In this document: positions 45,065-57,349 of the stretch, piece after piece | Numbering within the stretch: position 1 is the first letter of the stretch | Layout of the letters: each line of letters opens with the position of its first letter | Assembly (NCBI RefSeq): GCF_022760805.1 | Contig: NZ_JAIVFL010000001.1 | Location: forward strand, 1,612,001 to 1,676,000 | DNA: 64,000 nt | Direction of reading: 5' to 3' | Origin: Candidatus Mycolicibacterium alkanivorans | GTDB taxonomy: Bacteria; Actinomycetota; Actinomycetes; Mycobacteriales; Mycobacteriaceae | Program-made: the position numbers and the translations under genes | Notes under the pieces: model-generated | The model's input: the letters and a program-made list of their open reading frames with translations, nothing else | Told to the model about the DNA's origin: nothing | Databases searched by the model: none

Positions 45065-45093
45065 TTCGCGCGACCAGAGGAGAGGAATTGGAG

Positions 45094-45528
45094 ATGGCCG
45101 ACCCCGGACATGTGTTCCGTCGGGCGTTCTCCTGGCTTCCCTCCCATTTCGCCTCGCAAAGCGATGCGCCGGTCGGCGCCCCCCGCCAGTTCGGCTCGAC
45201 CGAGCACCTGTCCACGGAGGCCATCGCCGCCTATGTCGATGGTGAGCTGCGGATGAAGTCCTACCTGCGGGCGGCGCACCATCTGTCGCTGTGTCCACAG
45301 TGCGCGGCCGAGGTTGAGGGGCAGTCCCAGGCCCGGGAGGCGCTGCGCGACTCCAATCCGATCAGCACTCCGAGCAGTTTGTTGGGCCTGTTGTCGAAGA
45401 TCCCGCACTCCACGCCCGACGAACCGGTCACGCCGCCGCGCCGGAGCCGCCCCGGCGGCGACATCGAGCCCGGACTCGCCGACCAGTTAGCTGACGGCGC
45501 ACCCCGCGGCCGGCGAAAGCGCCGGTAG
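45094..45528 (+). CDS. rseA: RseA, zinc-associated anti-sigma factor for SigE
   Basis: A 144-residue cytoplasmic anti-sigma factor that holds SigE inactive. The N-terminal helix region STEAIAAYVDGEL precedes the ZAS motif HHLSLCPQC (H-x3-C-x2-C), which ligates zinc and can sense redox. A flexible Pro/Arg-rich C-terminal tail ends RGRRKRR. ATG 45094 has GAGGAGAGG about 9 bases upstream. No membrane helix is present, as for Rv1222. Confidence 0.92.
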   Translation: MADPGHVFRRAFSWLPSHFASQSDAPVGAPRQFGSTEHLSTEAIAAYVDGELRMKSYLRAAHHLSLCPQCAAEVEGQSQAREALRDSNPISTPSSLLGLLSKIPHSTPDEPVTPPRRSRPGGDIEPGLADQLADGAPRGRRKRR

Positions 45529-45598
45529 GGTGGATGAGACAGCGAGCCGCGCCGTGCTCGGTCCCGCAGCGCGCAATCACGTCTGAGCGCTTGGATAG

Positions 45599-47098
<1,500 letters not shown>

Positions 47099-47102
47099 CG
47101 CG

Positions 47103-47501
47103 ATGTTCGCCAACGTCGGATGGGGCGAGATGCTCCTGCTGGTGGTGGTGGGTTTGGTGATCCTCGGCCCCGAGCGGCTGCCGGGCGCCATCCGGTGGAC
47201 CTCGGGTGCGCTGCGGCAGGCGCGGGACTACATCAGCGGCGCCACCAACCAACTGCGTGAGGATCTAGGCCCCGAATTCGACGACCTGCGACAGCCGCTG
47301 AGCGAGTTGCAGAAGCTGCGCGGGATGACGCCGCGCGCGGCGCTGACCAAGCACCTGCTCGACGGCGACGACTCCTGGCTCACCGAGGCGTTCCAGTCGC
47401 CGGAGAAGCCGCATAGTGCGCCGCCGCCGGCGGCGCAGCCCAAGGCGTTCGAGCCGTTGCCGCCCGGAACGCCCGCGCCGTTCGACATTGACGCCACCTA
47501 G
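47103..47501 (+). CDS. tatB: TatB, Sec-independent translocase subunit
   Basis: A 132-residue component of the twin-arginine translocation receptor. The N-terminal helix [20 protein letters not shown], then ERLPGAIRW, has the conserved Glu-8-type residue and the Gly-Pro hinge; an amphipathic helix and a Pro-rich cytoplasmic tail follow. ATG 47103 lies 4 bases after the htrA stop, implying coexpression. The sigE-rseA-htrA-tatB order is conserved with M. tuberculosis. Confidence 0.93.
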   Translation: MFANVGWGEMLLLVVVGLVILGPERLPGAIRWTSGALRQARDYISGATNQLREDLGPEFDDLRQPLSELQKLRGMTPRAALTKHLLDGDDSWLTEAFQSPEKPHSAPPPAAQPKAFEPLPPGTPAPFDIDAT

Positions 47502-47507
47502 TCGGCG

Positions 47508-47560
47508 GTTGAGTGTGCGCTGAGGGGCTGGCTGACTCAAGCCCTGGACGCACACTCGAC
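47508..47560. terminator. Large inverted repeat between convergent tatB and mrp
   Basis: GTTGAGTGTGCG (47508-47519) pairs with CGCACACTCGAC (47549-47560), 12 bp with one G-U pair. Inside, GGGCT (47525-47529) can pair with AGCCC (47540-47544). It lies between stop codons at 47501 and 47563 and probably ends transcription from both sides. Confidence 0.6.
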
Positions 47561-47562
47561 GG

Positions 47563-48699
47563 CTAGTGGCGGCGGGTGGTGTCCAGGCCCAGGGACATGC
47601 CGGCCAGGCCGCGCTTGCGCTCAGACAGCTTGTCGGCGATGCCCCGCAGTTGCTTGCCCGCCACCGAGTCGGGTGCCGACAGCACCAGAGGTATCCCGGA
47701 GTCGCCGGCAGTCACCAGTGCGGGGTCCAGCGGAACCTGGCCCAGCAGTGGCACGTCCGCGCCGACCGCCCGGGAGAGCCGTTCGGCCACCTGCCGGCCG
47801 CCGCCCTCGCCGAAGATCTGCATCGTGGTGCCGTCGGGCATCAGAAGCCCGGACATGTTCTCCACCACGCCGGCGACGCGTTGGCGGGTCTGCAGCGCGA
47901 TCACACCGGCTCGTTCGGCCACCTCGGCCGCGGCGACCTGCGGGGTGGTCACGACGATGATCTCCGCGCCCGGGATCAGCTGCGCGACCGAGATCGCGAC
48001 GTCGCCGGTGCCGGGCGGCAGGTCGAGCAGCAGAACGTCCAGATCACCCCAGTAGACGTCGGCGAGGAACTGCTGCAGCGCCCGGTGCAGCATCGGTCCG
48101 CGCCACACCACCGGGGCGTTGCCCTGGGTGAACTGGGCGATCGAGATGACCTTCACCTCGTGGGCGATAGGCGGCACGATCATCGACTCCACCTGGGTTG
48201 GACGGTCGTCGGTGCCCATCATGCGGGGCACGGAGTGGCCGTAGATGTCGGCGTCGAGCAGCCCCACGGACAGCCCGCGCGCAGCCATCGCCGCGGCGAG
48301 GTTGACCGTGACGCTGGACTTCCCGACCCCGCCCTTGCCGGAGGCCACCGCGTACACCCGGGTCAGCGAGCCGGGCTGGGCGAACGGGATCACCGGCTCG
48401 GCGGCGTCGCCGCGCAGCATCCTGCGCAGTTCAGTGCGCTGCTCGTCGCTCATCACGTCGAGGGTGACCGTGACTGCTCCGGTGCCGGGCACATCGGCGA
48501 CGGCCTCGGCGACGCGTTCGCTGATCTCGGTCTTCTTCGGGCACGCGGAGGTGGTCAGGTAGATCTCGACGTGCACCGCGCCGTCGTCGGCGACCGTGAT
48601 GCTCTTGACCATGTTGAGCTCGGTGATCGGGCGGCGCAGTTCCGGATCGATCACCTTGCCCAGGGCAGCGCGGATCGCGCTCTCGAGTTGTGGGGACAT
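47563..48699 (-). CDS. mrp: Mrp/NBP35-type iron-sulfur cluster carrier ATPase
   Basis: A 378-residue P-loop ATPase that carries Fe-S clusters to apoproteins. An N-terminal MIP18/DUF59 domain (ALGKVIDPELRRPITELNMV) with SACPKK is followed by the deviant Walker A VASGKGGVGKSSVTVNLAAA, the strand LLDADIYGHSVPRMMG and DLPPGTGDV. The CXXC of some Mrp proteins is not evident (ENMSGLLMPDG replaces NMS-C-x-x-C), as in other actinobacterial copies. TAGACT lies 8 bases before ATG 48699; GTG 48702 would add one residue. Confidence 0.92.
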   Translation of the reverse strand: MSPQLESAIRAALGKVIDPELRRPITELNMVKSITVADDGAVHVEIYLTTSACPKKTEISERVAEAVADVPGTGAVTVTLDVMSDEQRTELRRMLRGDAAEPVIPFAQPGSLTRVYAVASGKGGVGKSSVTVNLAAAMAARGLSVGLLDADIYGHSVPRMMGTDDRPTQVESMIVPPIAHEVKVISIAQFTQGNAPVVWRGPMLHRALQQFLADVYWGDLDVLLLDLPPGTGDVAISVAQLIPGAEIIVVTTPQVAAAEVAERAGVIALQTRQRVAGVVENMSGLLMPDGTTMQIFGEGGGRQVAERLSRAVGADVPLLGQVPLDPALVTAGDSGIPLVLSAPDSVAGKQLRGIADKLSERKRGLAGMSLGLDTTRRH

Positions 48700-48707
48700 C
48701 ACCGCCG

Positions 48708-48713
48708 AGTCTA
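48708..48713 (-). promoter_or_regulatory. -10 hexamer for mrp
   Basis: TAGACT on the minus strand ends 8 bases before ATG 48699 and 5 before GTG 48702. Confidence 0.4.
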
Positions 48714-48824
48714 GGTCGCCTGACGATGCGGGCCGACTGAGCCCCTTTCGCCGAGCGTCACCGCAGCGCAGCAGTCGCCATCCGGCGTCACTCTGGTGTG
48801 ACGCAGGGGCAGCGGCGCGGAGGG

Positions 48825-49940
48825 TCAGTTGGCCGGTCCGGGCAGCGCACCGTGCGTCGCGGGCAGCGGAGCCGCGGTCTCAGGAGCGGGCGCCGGCTCG
48901 GCGGCAGGGGCCGGCAGCATCCACGGCGGCTGCCACGGCTGCGGGGCCTCGGCGGGGACGGCGTCGGGCGCCGGAGTGGCGGCCGGCAATGCGACTTGCG
49001 AGCCCATGCAGATCACCTCACACGGCGCCTGGCCGGGCAGCAGGCCGGCCGCCGTGAACGGCATACCGGGGCCCAGGCCCTCGGGGTGCTCGAGGTGGGC
49101 GTCACCGATGGCCGGTGCCGGCCCGACGATCGGCGGCAGCGCCACCGGGGCGACACCGGTGGCATACGCCGCCGCCCAGCCCATCACGTTCTGCGCGTAG
49201 GCCATCGAGTTGTTGTAGCGCAGGATGGCGGCGAGCACGTGTGACTGGTTGCGCAGGTTGAGGCCACCGCTGCACAGGTAGCGGGCGGCGGCCAGAGCGG
49301 CGTCGTAGACGTTCTGCGGGTCGGCCTTGCCGTCGCCGTCGCCGTCAGAGGCATAACGCGACCAGGTGCCGGGCAGGAACTGCATCGGCCCGATCGCCCG
49401 CGCGTACATCGGGCGCCCGGCCGTCACGGTCTGGACGATGACTTCGTTACCCGGCAGGGTGCCGTCGAGTGCCGGTCCGTAGATCGGGGTGACCGCGGTG
49501 CCGCGGGCGTCGGTGGCGCCGCCGTTGGCGTGCTGCGACTCGATGCGGCCGACGCCGGCCAACAGGTTCCAGCTCACGCCGCAGCCGGGTGCTGCCGAGG
49601 CCATCATCTGCTCGGCGTTACGGTAGGCCGCCAGCGCTACGGCCGGAATTCGCATGGCGCCAGGGGAATTCAGCACGATCGGCGGCGGCGGCGCGGACAG
49701 CGTGGCGGCCGCGACGCGGAAGTTGGTCGGCTGCTTGGTCGGGGCGACCACCGTGACACCCGAGGAATCGGTATGCGACGGCGACACCGCGGCCAAGGGC
49801 GTCACGTCCGTGTCGTACACCGGTGCGCCCAGCCGGCTCGGTGCGGCTCCCACCGCACCGGCGAGGACGATCGGGGTGAGCACCGCCAGACCGAAGACAG
49901 GACTCCGCACCACCCTGCCGACGCGGTTACCTCTGCCCAC
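48825..49940 (-). CDS. Secreted lytic transglycosylase, Rv1230c-like
   Basis: A 371-residue exported protein likely to cleave peptidoglycan. An N-terminal membrane/signal helix (VFGLAVLTPIVLAGAVGAAP) leads to a linker and an SLT-2-like domain. The catalytic Glu is in AGVGRIESQHANGG, followed by IGPMQFLPGTWSRY, DPQNVYDAALAAARYLCSGG and the Asp-rich DGDGDGKAD, which resembles a calcium site. The last 90 residues are Ala/Pro-rich. GTG 49940 has GAGGA 8 bases upstream. The matching gene in M. tuberculosis also lies next to mrp. Confidence 0.87.
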   Translation of the reverse strand: MGRGNRVGRVVRSPVFGLAVLTPIVLAGAVGAAPSRLGAPVYDTDVTPLAAVSPSHTDSSGVTVVAPTKQPTNFRVAAATLSAPPPPIVLNSPGAMRIPAVALAAYRNAEQMMASAAPGCGVSWNLLAGVGRIESQHANGGATDARGTAVTPIYGPALDGTLPGNEVIVQTVTAGRPMYARAIGPMQFLPGTWSRYASDGDGDGKADPQNVYDAALAAARYLCSGGLNLRNQSHVLAAILRYNNSMAYAQNVMGWAAAYATGVAPVALPPIVGPAPAIGDAHLEHPEGLGPGMPFTAAGLLPGQAPCEVICMGSQVALPAATPAPDAVPAEAPQPWQPPWMLPAPAAEPAPAPETAAPLPATHGALPGPAN

Positions 49941-49984
49941 TCGTTCGTCCTCAACAGCTCGAGCTTGTGCTTGTGAACCAAGTC

Positions 49985-49990
49985 ACCATA
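49985..49990 (-). promoter_or_regulatory. Candidate -10 hexamer for the lytic transglycosylase gene
   Basis: TATGGT on the minus strand would give a leader of about 38 bases to GTG 49940. Confidence 0.4.
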
Positions 49991-50031
49991 CCTAGATCCG
50001 AGACCTCGGTGGTATCCAATGGTCACCTCGG

Positions 50032-50568
50032 TCACGAACCAGATTTCTTCGAGCGCCGCTCGGATGCGTCGTGCTTGCCCGTCGCCGGCTTCTCCCGCTG
50101 CAGGGCTTCGAGCAACTCGCGCACCTCTTCGAGTTCGCGGCGCAAGTAGTCCCGCGTTGCGACCTCGCCGATCGCCAGCCGCAGGGCGGCCAGCTCGCGG
50201 GCCAGGAACTCGGTGTCGGCCTTGGTCTGCTGGGCGCGTCGGCGGTCTTCCTCCAGCGCCACCTTGTCGCGGTTCTCCTGGCGGTTCTGGGCCAGCAGGA
50301 TCAGCGGCGCGGCATAGGCGGCCTGAGTGGAAAACGCCAGGTTGAGCAGGATGAACGGGTAGGGATCCCAGCGCCAGCGCACCGCGAACAGGTTCAGCGA
50401 GATCCACACGATGACGATGATGGTCTGCCACAACAGGTAGCGCCCGGTGCCCAGGAACCGGGCGATCGACTCGCTGAACCGGCCGACGGCCTCGGGGTCG
50501 ACGTTGATCTGGAACCGCCGCGAGGTGCGGGGGGTGTCGAGCCGCTGGCGCGCCGACAGATCGCTCAC
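50032..50568 (-). CDS. DUF1003 membrane protein (Rv1231c-like)
   Basis: A 178-residue protein with the DUF1003 core: ARFLGTGRYLLWQTIIVIVW and DPYPFILLNLAFSTQAAYAAP form two helices joined by a conserved loop, then LILLAQNRQENRDKVALEED begins a long cytoplasmic coiled coil (about residues 98-165). GTG 50568 overlaps the stop of the MgtE-N/CBS gene by 4 bases (GTGA), so the two are translated together, implying a joint role, perhaps in cation handling. No catalytic motif is visible. Confidence 0.88.
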   Translation of the reverse strand: MSDLSARQRLDTPRTSRRFQINVDPEAVGRFSESIARFLGTGRYLLWQTIIVIVWISLNLFAVRWRWDPYPFILLNLAFSTQAAYAAPLILLAQNRQENRDKVALEEDRRRAQQTKADTEFLARELAALRLAIGEVATRDYLRRELEEVRELLEALQREKPATGKHDASERRSKKSGS

Positions 50569-51866
50569 GTCGCCCCCTCGGTCACGCGGCTGGACAACTG
50601 CGGCTCCTCGTAGTCGTCGCGCCAGTCGTGGGGCAGCAGGTGATCGAGGACGTCGTCGACGGTGACGGCGCCGAGCAGGTGATTCTGGTCGTCGACCACC
50701 GGACCGCAGACCAGATTGTAGGCGGCGAAGTAGCGGGTCAGTGCCCCCAGCGAGGTGTCGGGCGTCAGGCTCGGCAGGTCGGTGTCGACGATGCCGCTGA
50801 CCAGGTTCGCGGGTGGTTCGCGCAGCAGCGCCTGCAGGTGTACGCAGCCCAGGTAGCGGCCGGTGGGGGTGGCGGTCGGCGGGCGGACCACGAACACCAG
50901 CGACGCCAGCGCCGGGGTCAGGTCGGGGTCACGGACCCGGGCCAGCGCCTCGGCGACGGTGGTGTCCGGCGCGAGGACCACCGGCTCGGAGGTCATCAGA
51001 CCGCCCGCGGTGTCGGGTGAGTGGCTCAGCAGCCGTCGCACCGGCTCGGACTCCTCCGGGTCCATCCGGCGCAGCAGGACCTCGGCCTCGGTGGGGTTGA
51101 GCACGCCCAGCAGATCGGCGGCGTCGTCGGGGTCCATCGCCTCCAGGACGTCGGCGGCCCGCTCGGTGTCCAGCTGCATCAGCAGGACGGTCTGGTCGTC
51201 TTCGGGCAGCTCCTGCAGGATGTCGGCCAGCCGATCGTCGTCGAGGGCGTTGATCACCTCGGTGCGGCGCTTGGCCGGAAGGTCGCGTAGCGCGTCGGCC
51301 ACCACGATGGGGCGCTGGTCCTCGAACTGGTGCAGCAGCTGGGCCACACCCTGGCCGGGCATGGCCAGCGCCGACGGGGTCAGCCCCTGCACGTTCTGCC
51401 AGTCCACCACGTGAACCGTCGAGCGCCGGCCCAGCCGGCGATGGCTGCGCACCGCCACCCGCGTCACCAGCCAGTCACGGGACCGGGTCTGTTCGATGGC
51501 CAGGTCGACCACCACCACGTCGACGGCATCCAGTTGCGGCAGCTCCGGGTCGTCGATGCGGACGCGGGTGTCGAGCACCTGGCCGAGCACCAGCACCTCG
51601 CCGGGGCGCTGGGCGAACCGCCGCAGCGACACGTTGCCGGTGCTGAGCGTCACTGCGTTGGGTTCGATCGAAATCACCCGCAGAATGGGGACGAATATCC
51701 TTCTGCGCGTGAGCAATTCGACGACAAGTCCGAGTACCCGAGGCTGCTGGCGGACGATGCTCATGCTGATCACGACATCGCGGACGCGACCGAGGGATTC
51801 GCCGTCGGGCCCAAGGACGGCCATTCCCGCGAGCCGCGCCGCATAGACCCTGTTCACCGACGCCAT
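50565..51866 (-). CDS. PRC-barrel/MgtE-N/CBS-domain protein lacking a transport domain (Rv1232c-like)
   Basis: A 433-residue soluble protein. Residues about 5-130 contain two PRC-barrel-like segments (MAVLGPDGESLGRVRDVVIS), 180-290 the MgtE N-terminal superhelix (LPAKRRTEVINALDDDRLAD, EAMDPDDAADLLGVL), and 300-415 two CBS motifs (GGLMTSEPVVL, LVCGPVVDDQNHLLGAVTVD). The five-helix magnesium channel domain of true MgtE is absent, so it may be a Mg2+ or nucleotide sensor. ATG 51866 follows TACTCT by 7 bases. It is coupled to the DUF1003 gene. Confidence 0.85.
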   Translation of the reverse strand: MASVNRVYAARLAGMAVLGPDGESLGRVRDVVISMSIVRQQPRVLGLVVELLTRRRIFVPILRVISIEPNAVTLSTGNVSLRRFAQRPGEVLVLGQVLDTRVRIDDPELPQLDAVDVVVVDLAIEQTRSRDWLVTRVAVRSHRRLGRRSTVHVVDWQNVQGLTPSALAMPGQGVAQLLHQFEDQRPIVVADALRDLPAKRRTEVINALDDDRLADILQELPEDDQTVLLMQLDTERAADVLEAMDPDDAADLLGVLNPTEAEVLLRRMDPEESEPVRRLLSHSPDTAGGLMTSEPVVLAPDTTVAEALARVRDPDLTPALASLVFVVRPPTATPTGRYLGCVHLQALLREPPANLVSGIVDTDLPSLTPDTSLGALTRYFAAYNLVCGPVVDDQNHLLGAVTVDDVLDHLLPHDWRDDYEEPQLSSRVTEGAT

Positions 51867-51873
51867 GGCTCAA

Positions 51874-51879
51874 AGAGTA
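51874..51879 (-). promoter_or_regulatory. -10 hexamer for a leaderless MgtE-N/CBS-DUF1003 operon transcript
   Basis: TACTCT on the minus strand ends 7 bases before ATG 51866. Confidence 0.5.
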
Positions 51880-51890
51880 GGAGTGTAGGC

Positions 51891-52344
51891 GTGGAGAACG
51901 CTTATCGGCCCCGGAGAACCTGTCTGTCGGTTCCGGGCAGCAGCCCCAAGATGATCGAGAAGGCCAAGACGTTGCCCGCCGACGAGGTGTTCCTCGACCT
52001 CGAGGACGCGGTGGCCCCAGATGCCAAGCCGCGGGCCCGCACCCAGGTGGCCGCGGCGCTCGGCGGCACTGGGCTATGACGGCAAGTGGGTGCTGCACCC
52101 CGACCAGATCGCGGCGGGCAACGAGATCTTCAGCCCGCGCCAGCGGGAGTATGACCACGCCGAGCTCATCCTGGAGGCTTATGCGTGGCACACCTCGCGG
52201 GCCGGCGGTGCCCGTGGCGCGGTGATGCTCGGCGACGCGATGATCGACGAGGCCAGCCGCAAGATGGCGCTGGTGATCGCCGGCAAGGGCCGTGCCGCCG
52301 GGATGCAGCGCACCGGCGAGCGGTTCGAGCCGCCCGCTCAGTAG
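51891..52344 (+). pseudogene. CitE-like (HpcH/HpaI family) lyase gene with a large internal deletion
   Basis: GTG 51891 begins ENAYRPRRTCLSVPGSSPKM and continues EVFLDLEDAVAPDAKPRART, the N-terminal strands of citrate lyase beta-type aldolases, then stops at 52079. In the +1 frame, from about 52050, the C-terminal part ALGYDGKWVLHPDQIAAGNE, then MIDEASRKMALVIAGKGRAA, reads to 52344. Intact members are about 300-320 residues; some 170-190 residues including most of the barrel are missing and the two halves are out of frame. Divergent from the MgtE-N/CBS gene. Confidence 0.75.
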
Positions 52345-52781
52345 TTGTTGTACGAGGTGCTGCTGGAGACGATGAAGATCATGAACACGATGTAGAGCAG
52401 CATCAACGCCACGATCACCGCGCCGATCGCCACGCCCGCCACGGCCAGGCCGAAACCGTCCTGGCCGGTGCGCTTGGTCTCCCGCATCGCGACGATGCCC
52501 AGGATGATGCCGGCGATCGACGGAAACCCGCAGAACACCAGGCCGCCCAGTGAGCACGCCAGCGCAGCGATGGCCTTGCCGTTGGTGCCGGGCGGCTTGA
52601 GTGGCCGGTACGGGTCGTAGGGGTCGCCCGCGTACGGCGGCGGGTACGGGTAGCCGGCGGGCGGCGGGTACGGCGGCGGGTACACCGGCGGCGGCAGCGG
52701 CGGGTAGTTCGCCGGGTAGTCGACCGGCGCGTACGGATCGAGGGGCGGCGGCGCGCCGTCCGGCGGTGGGGGATTGGTCAT
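52338..52781 (-). CDS. DUF4190 membrane protein with Pro/Tyr-rich N-terminus (copy 1)
   Basis: A 147-residue protein. The first 65 residues are Pro/Tyr-rich (YPANYPPLPPPVYPPPYPPP) and probably disordered in the cytoplasm or cell wall. The DUF4190 part has two helices: LACSLGGLVFCGFPSIAGII, with MRETKRTGQDGFGLAVAGVA between, then VALMLLYIVFMIFIV. ATG 52781. It overlaps the end of the citE-like remnant by 7 bases and follows the second DUF4190 gene by 3 bases, so it is the promoter-distal member of the pair. Corresponds broadly to Rv1233c. Confidence 0.85.
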   Translation of the reverse strand: MTNPPPPDGAPPPLDPYAPVDYPANYPPLPPPVYPPPYPPPAGYPYPPPYAGDPYDPYRPLKPPGTNGKAIAALACSLGGLVFCGFPSIAGIILGIVAMRETKRTGQDGFGLAVAGVAIGAVIVALMLLYIVFMIFIVSSSTSYNNY

Positions 52782-52784
52782 GGG

Positions 52785-53348
52785 TTAGCGCAGGGCGTAG
52801 ATCGTCCAGATCATGCTGATGATCAGGGTCGCGACGCCGACGACGATCCCAGCGACCGCCAGCCCGTAGCCGTCCTGGCGGGTCTGCTTGATCTGGTTGA
52901 GGGCCACCACGCCGAGCACGATGCCGATGACCGAGCCGATTCCGCACAACAGGCCGACGACCGAGGCCACCAGCGAGCCGATGGCCATGGTGTTGGTGCC
53001 CGCCTGGGGGGTGCCGTAGTTGTATCCGCCCGGATACTGCTGGCCGCCGTACTGCTGCGGAGGCGGCGGGGGCGGATAACCCGGCGGAGGGTAGCCGCCC
53101 TGGGGCGGTGCGGGAGGTTGGTAGCCCGGTTGCGGGGAATAGCCGGGCGGCGGGTAGCTCGGCGGCGGATACCCGCTCGGCGCCTCGTAGCCGGTGTAGG
53201 CCGGTGCCGACGGCGGCTGAGGCGGCGCGTCGTAACCGGAAGGAGCCTGGGATTGTTCGATGGGCGGGGCCTCGTAGGTGCCCTCCGAAGGACCCGGCTC
53301 GCCCTCGTTCTGCGGTGTTTCGCCGGAGTCGCCGCCGGAAGCTGTCAT
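52785..53348 (-). CDS. DUF4190 membrane protein with Pro/Tyr/Gly-rich N-terminus (copy 2)
   Basis: A 187-residue paralog of the next gene: 115 low-complexity residues (SGYPPPSYPPPGYSPQPGYQ) followed by the two-helix domain (IGSLVASVVGLLCGIGSVIG and VGVATLIISMIWTIYAL) around NQIKQTRQDGYGLAVAGI. The KxTRQDGxGLAVAG motif is shared between both copies, indicating tandem duplication. ATG 53348 lies 7 bases after TAGGTT. The Pro-rich repeats (YPPP, GYPPP) could bind envelope or division proteins; function unknown. Confidence 0.85.
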   Translation of the reverse strand: MTASGGDSGETPQNEGEPGPSEGTYEAPPIEQSQAPSGYDAPPQPPSAPAYTGYEAPSGYPPPSYPPPGYSPQPGYQPPAPPQGGYPPPGYPPPPPPQQYGGQQYPGGYNYGTPQAGTNTMAIGSLVASVVGLLCGIGSVIGIVLGVVALNQIKQTRQDGYGLAVAGIVVGVATLIISMIWTIYALR

Positions 53349-53355
53349 GCTGTTC

Positions 53356-53361
53356 AACCTA
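53356..53361 (-). promoter_or_regulatory. -10 hexamer for a leaderless DUF4190 operon transcript
   Basis: TAGGTT on the minus strand ends 7 bases before ATG 53348. Confidence 0.5.
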
Positions 53362-53469
53362 GCGTATGTGCTGGTGGCGCGCGGGTGGCTCGCCCGGGTG
53401 ACCCTTCCTGGGCACCAACGTCGGCAGCACTTCGTTGAGCAGGTAACAGACGGGTTCGGCGCCGGACCG

Positions 53470-53504
53470 CCCGATGCGACAGGCGAGCCCGATGCGACAG
53501 GCGA
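53470..53504 (+). repeat. 18-bp tandem direct repeat upstream of the Rv1234-like gene
   Basis: CCCGATGCGACAGGCGA occurs at 53470-53486 and 53488-53504, followed by a degenerate third unit (CGCCGATGACAGGAGA). The third unit supplies the ribosome-binding AGGAGA of the downstream gene. Confidence 0.8.
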
Positions 53505-53530
53505 CGCCGATGACAGGAGAATGAGCAGAC

Positions 53531-56506
<2,976 letters not shown>

Positions 56507-56508
56507 GG

Positions 56509-57345
56509 ATGAGCGAGATGATCAGCCCGCGGCGGGCCACCACGTGGGTCGTCATCGACTTCCTGGTAGTCATCTACGCCCTGTTTCCTGTGCTGTGGAT
56601 CCTGAGCCTGTCGCTCAAACCCACCTCAACGGTCAAAGACGGCAAGCTGATTCCCGCCCAGATCACCTTCGACAACTACCAGGGGGTCTTCACCGGTGAC
56701 GTGTTCAGCTCGGCGCTGATCAACTCCATCGGGATCGGGCTGATCACCACCGTCATCGCGGTCGTGATCGGCGGGATGGCCGCCTACGCGGTGGCCCGGC
56801 TGGAATTCGCCGGCAAGAAGGCGCTCATCGGCGCCGCACTGTTGATTGCGATGTTCCCCCAGATCTCTTTGGTGACACCGCTGTTCAACATCGAACGCCG
56901 GCTCGGGCTGTTCGACACCTGGCCGGGCCTGATCATCCCGTACATCACCTTCGCGCTACCGCTGGCCATCTACACGCTGTCGGCGTTCTTCCGGGAGATC
57001 CCCTGGGATCTGGAGAAGGCCGCCAAGATGGACGGCGCCACACCGGCGCAGGCGTTCCGCCGGGTGATCGCGCCGCTGGCCACCCCGGGCATCGTCACCG
57101 CCGCCATCCTGGTGTTCATCTTCGCCTGGAACGACTTGCTGCTTGCGCTGTCGCTGACCGCCACCAAGGCGGCGATCACCGCACCGGTGGCCATCGCGAA
57201 CTTCACCGGCAGTTCGCAGTTCGAGGAGCCGACCGGCTCGATCGCGGCCGGCGCGATGGTGATCACCATCCCGATCATCGTGTTTGTTCTCGTCTTCCAA
57301 CGACGGATCGTCGCCGGGCTGACCTCCGGTGCGGTGAAGGGTTAG
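56509..57345 (+). CDS. sugB: SugB, trehalose ABC importer permease
   Basis: A 278-residue MalG-type permease, six helices, with the EAA loop [20 protein letters not shown] and [16 protein letters not shown] before it. ATG 56509 lies 2 bases after the sugA stop with GAGG just upstream. It pairs with SugA in the heterodimeric channel. Longer upstream frames overlap sugA and are not real. Confidence 0.95.
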   Translation: MSEMISPRRATTWVVIDFLVVIYALFPVLWILSLSLKPTSTVKDGKLIPAQITFDNYQGVFTGDVFSSALINSIGIGLITTVIAVVIGGMAAYAVARLEFAGKKALIGAALLIAMFPQISLVTPLFNIERRLGLFDTWPGLIIPYITFALPLAIYTLSAFFREIPWDLEKAAKMDGATPAQAFRRVIAPLATPGIVTAAILVFIFAWNDLLLALSLTATKAAITAPVAIANFTGSSQFEEPTGSIAAGAMVITIPIIVFVLVFQRRIVAGLTSGAVKG

Positions 57346-57349
57346 GTCA

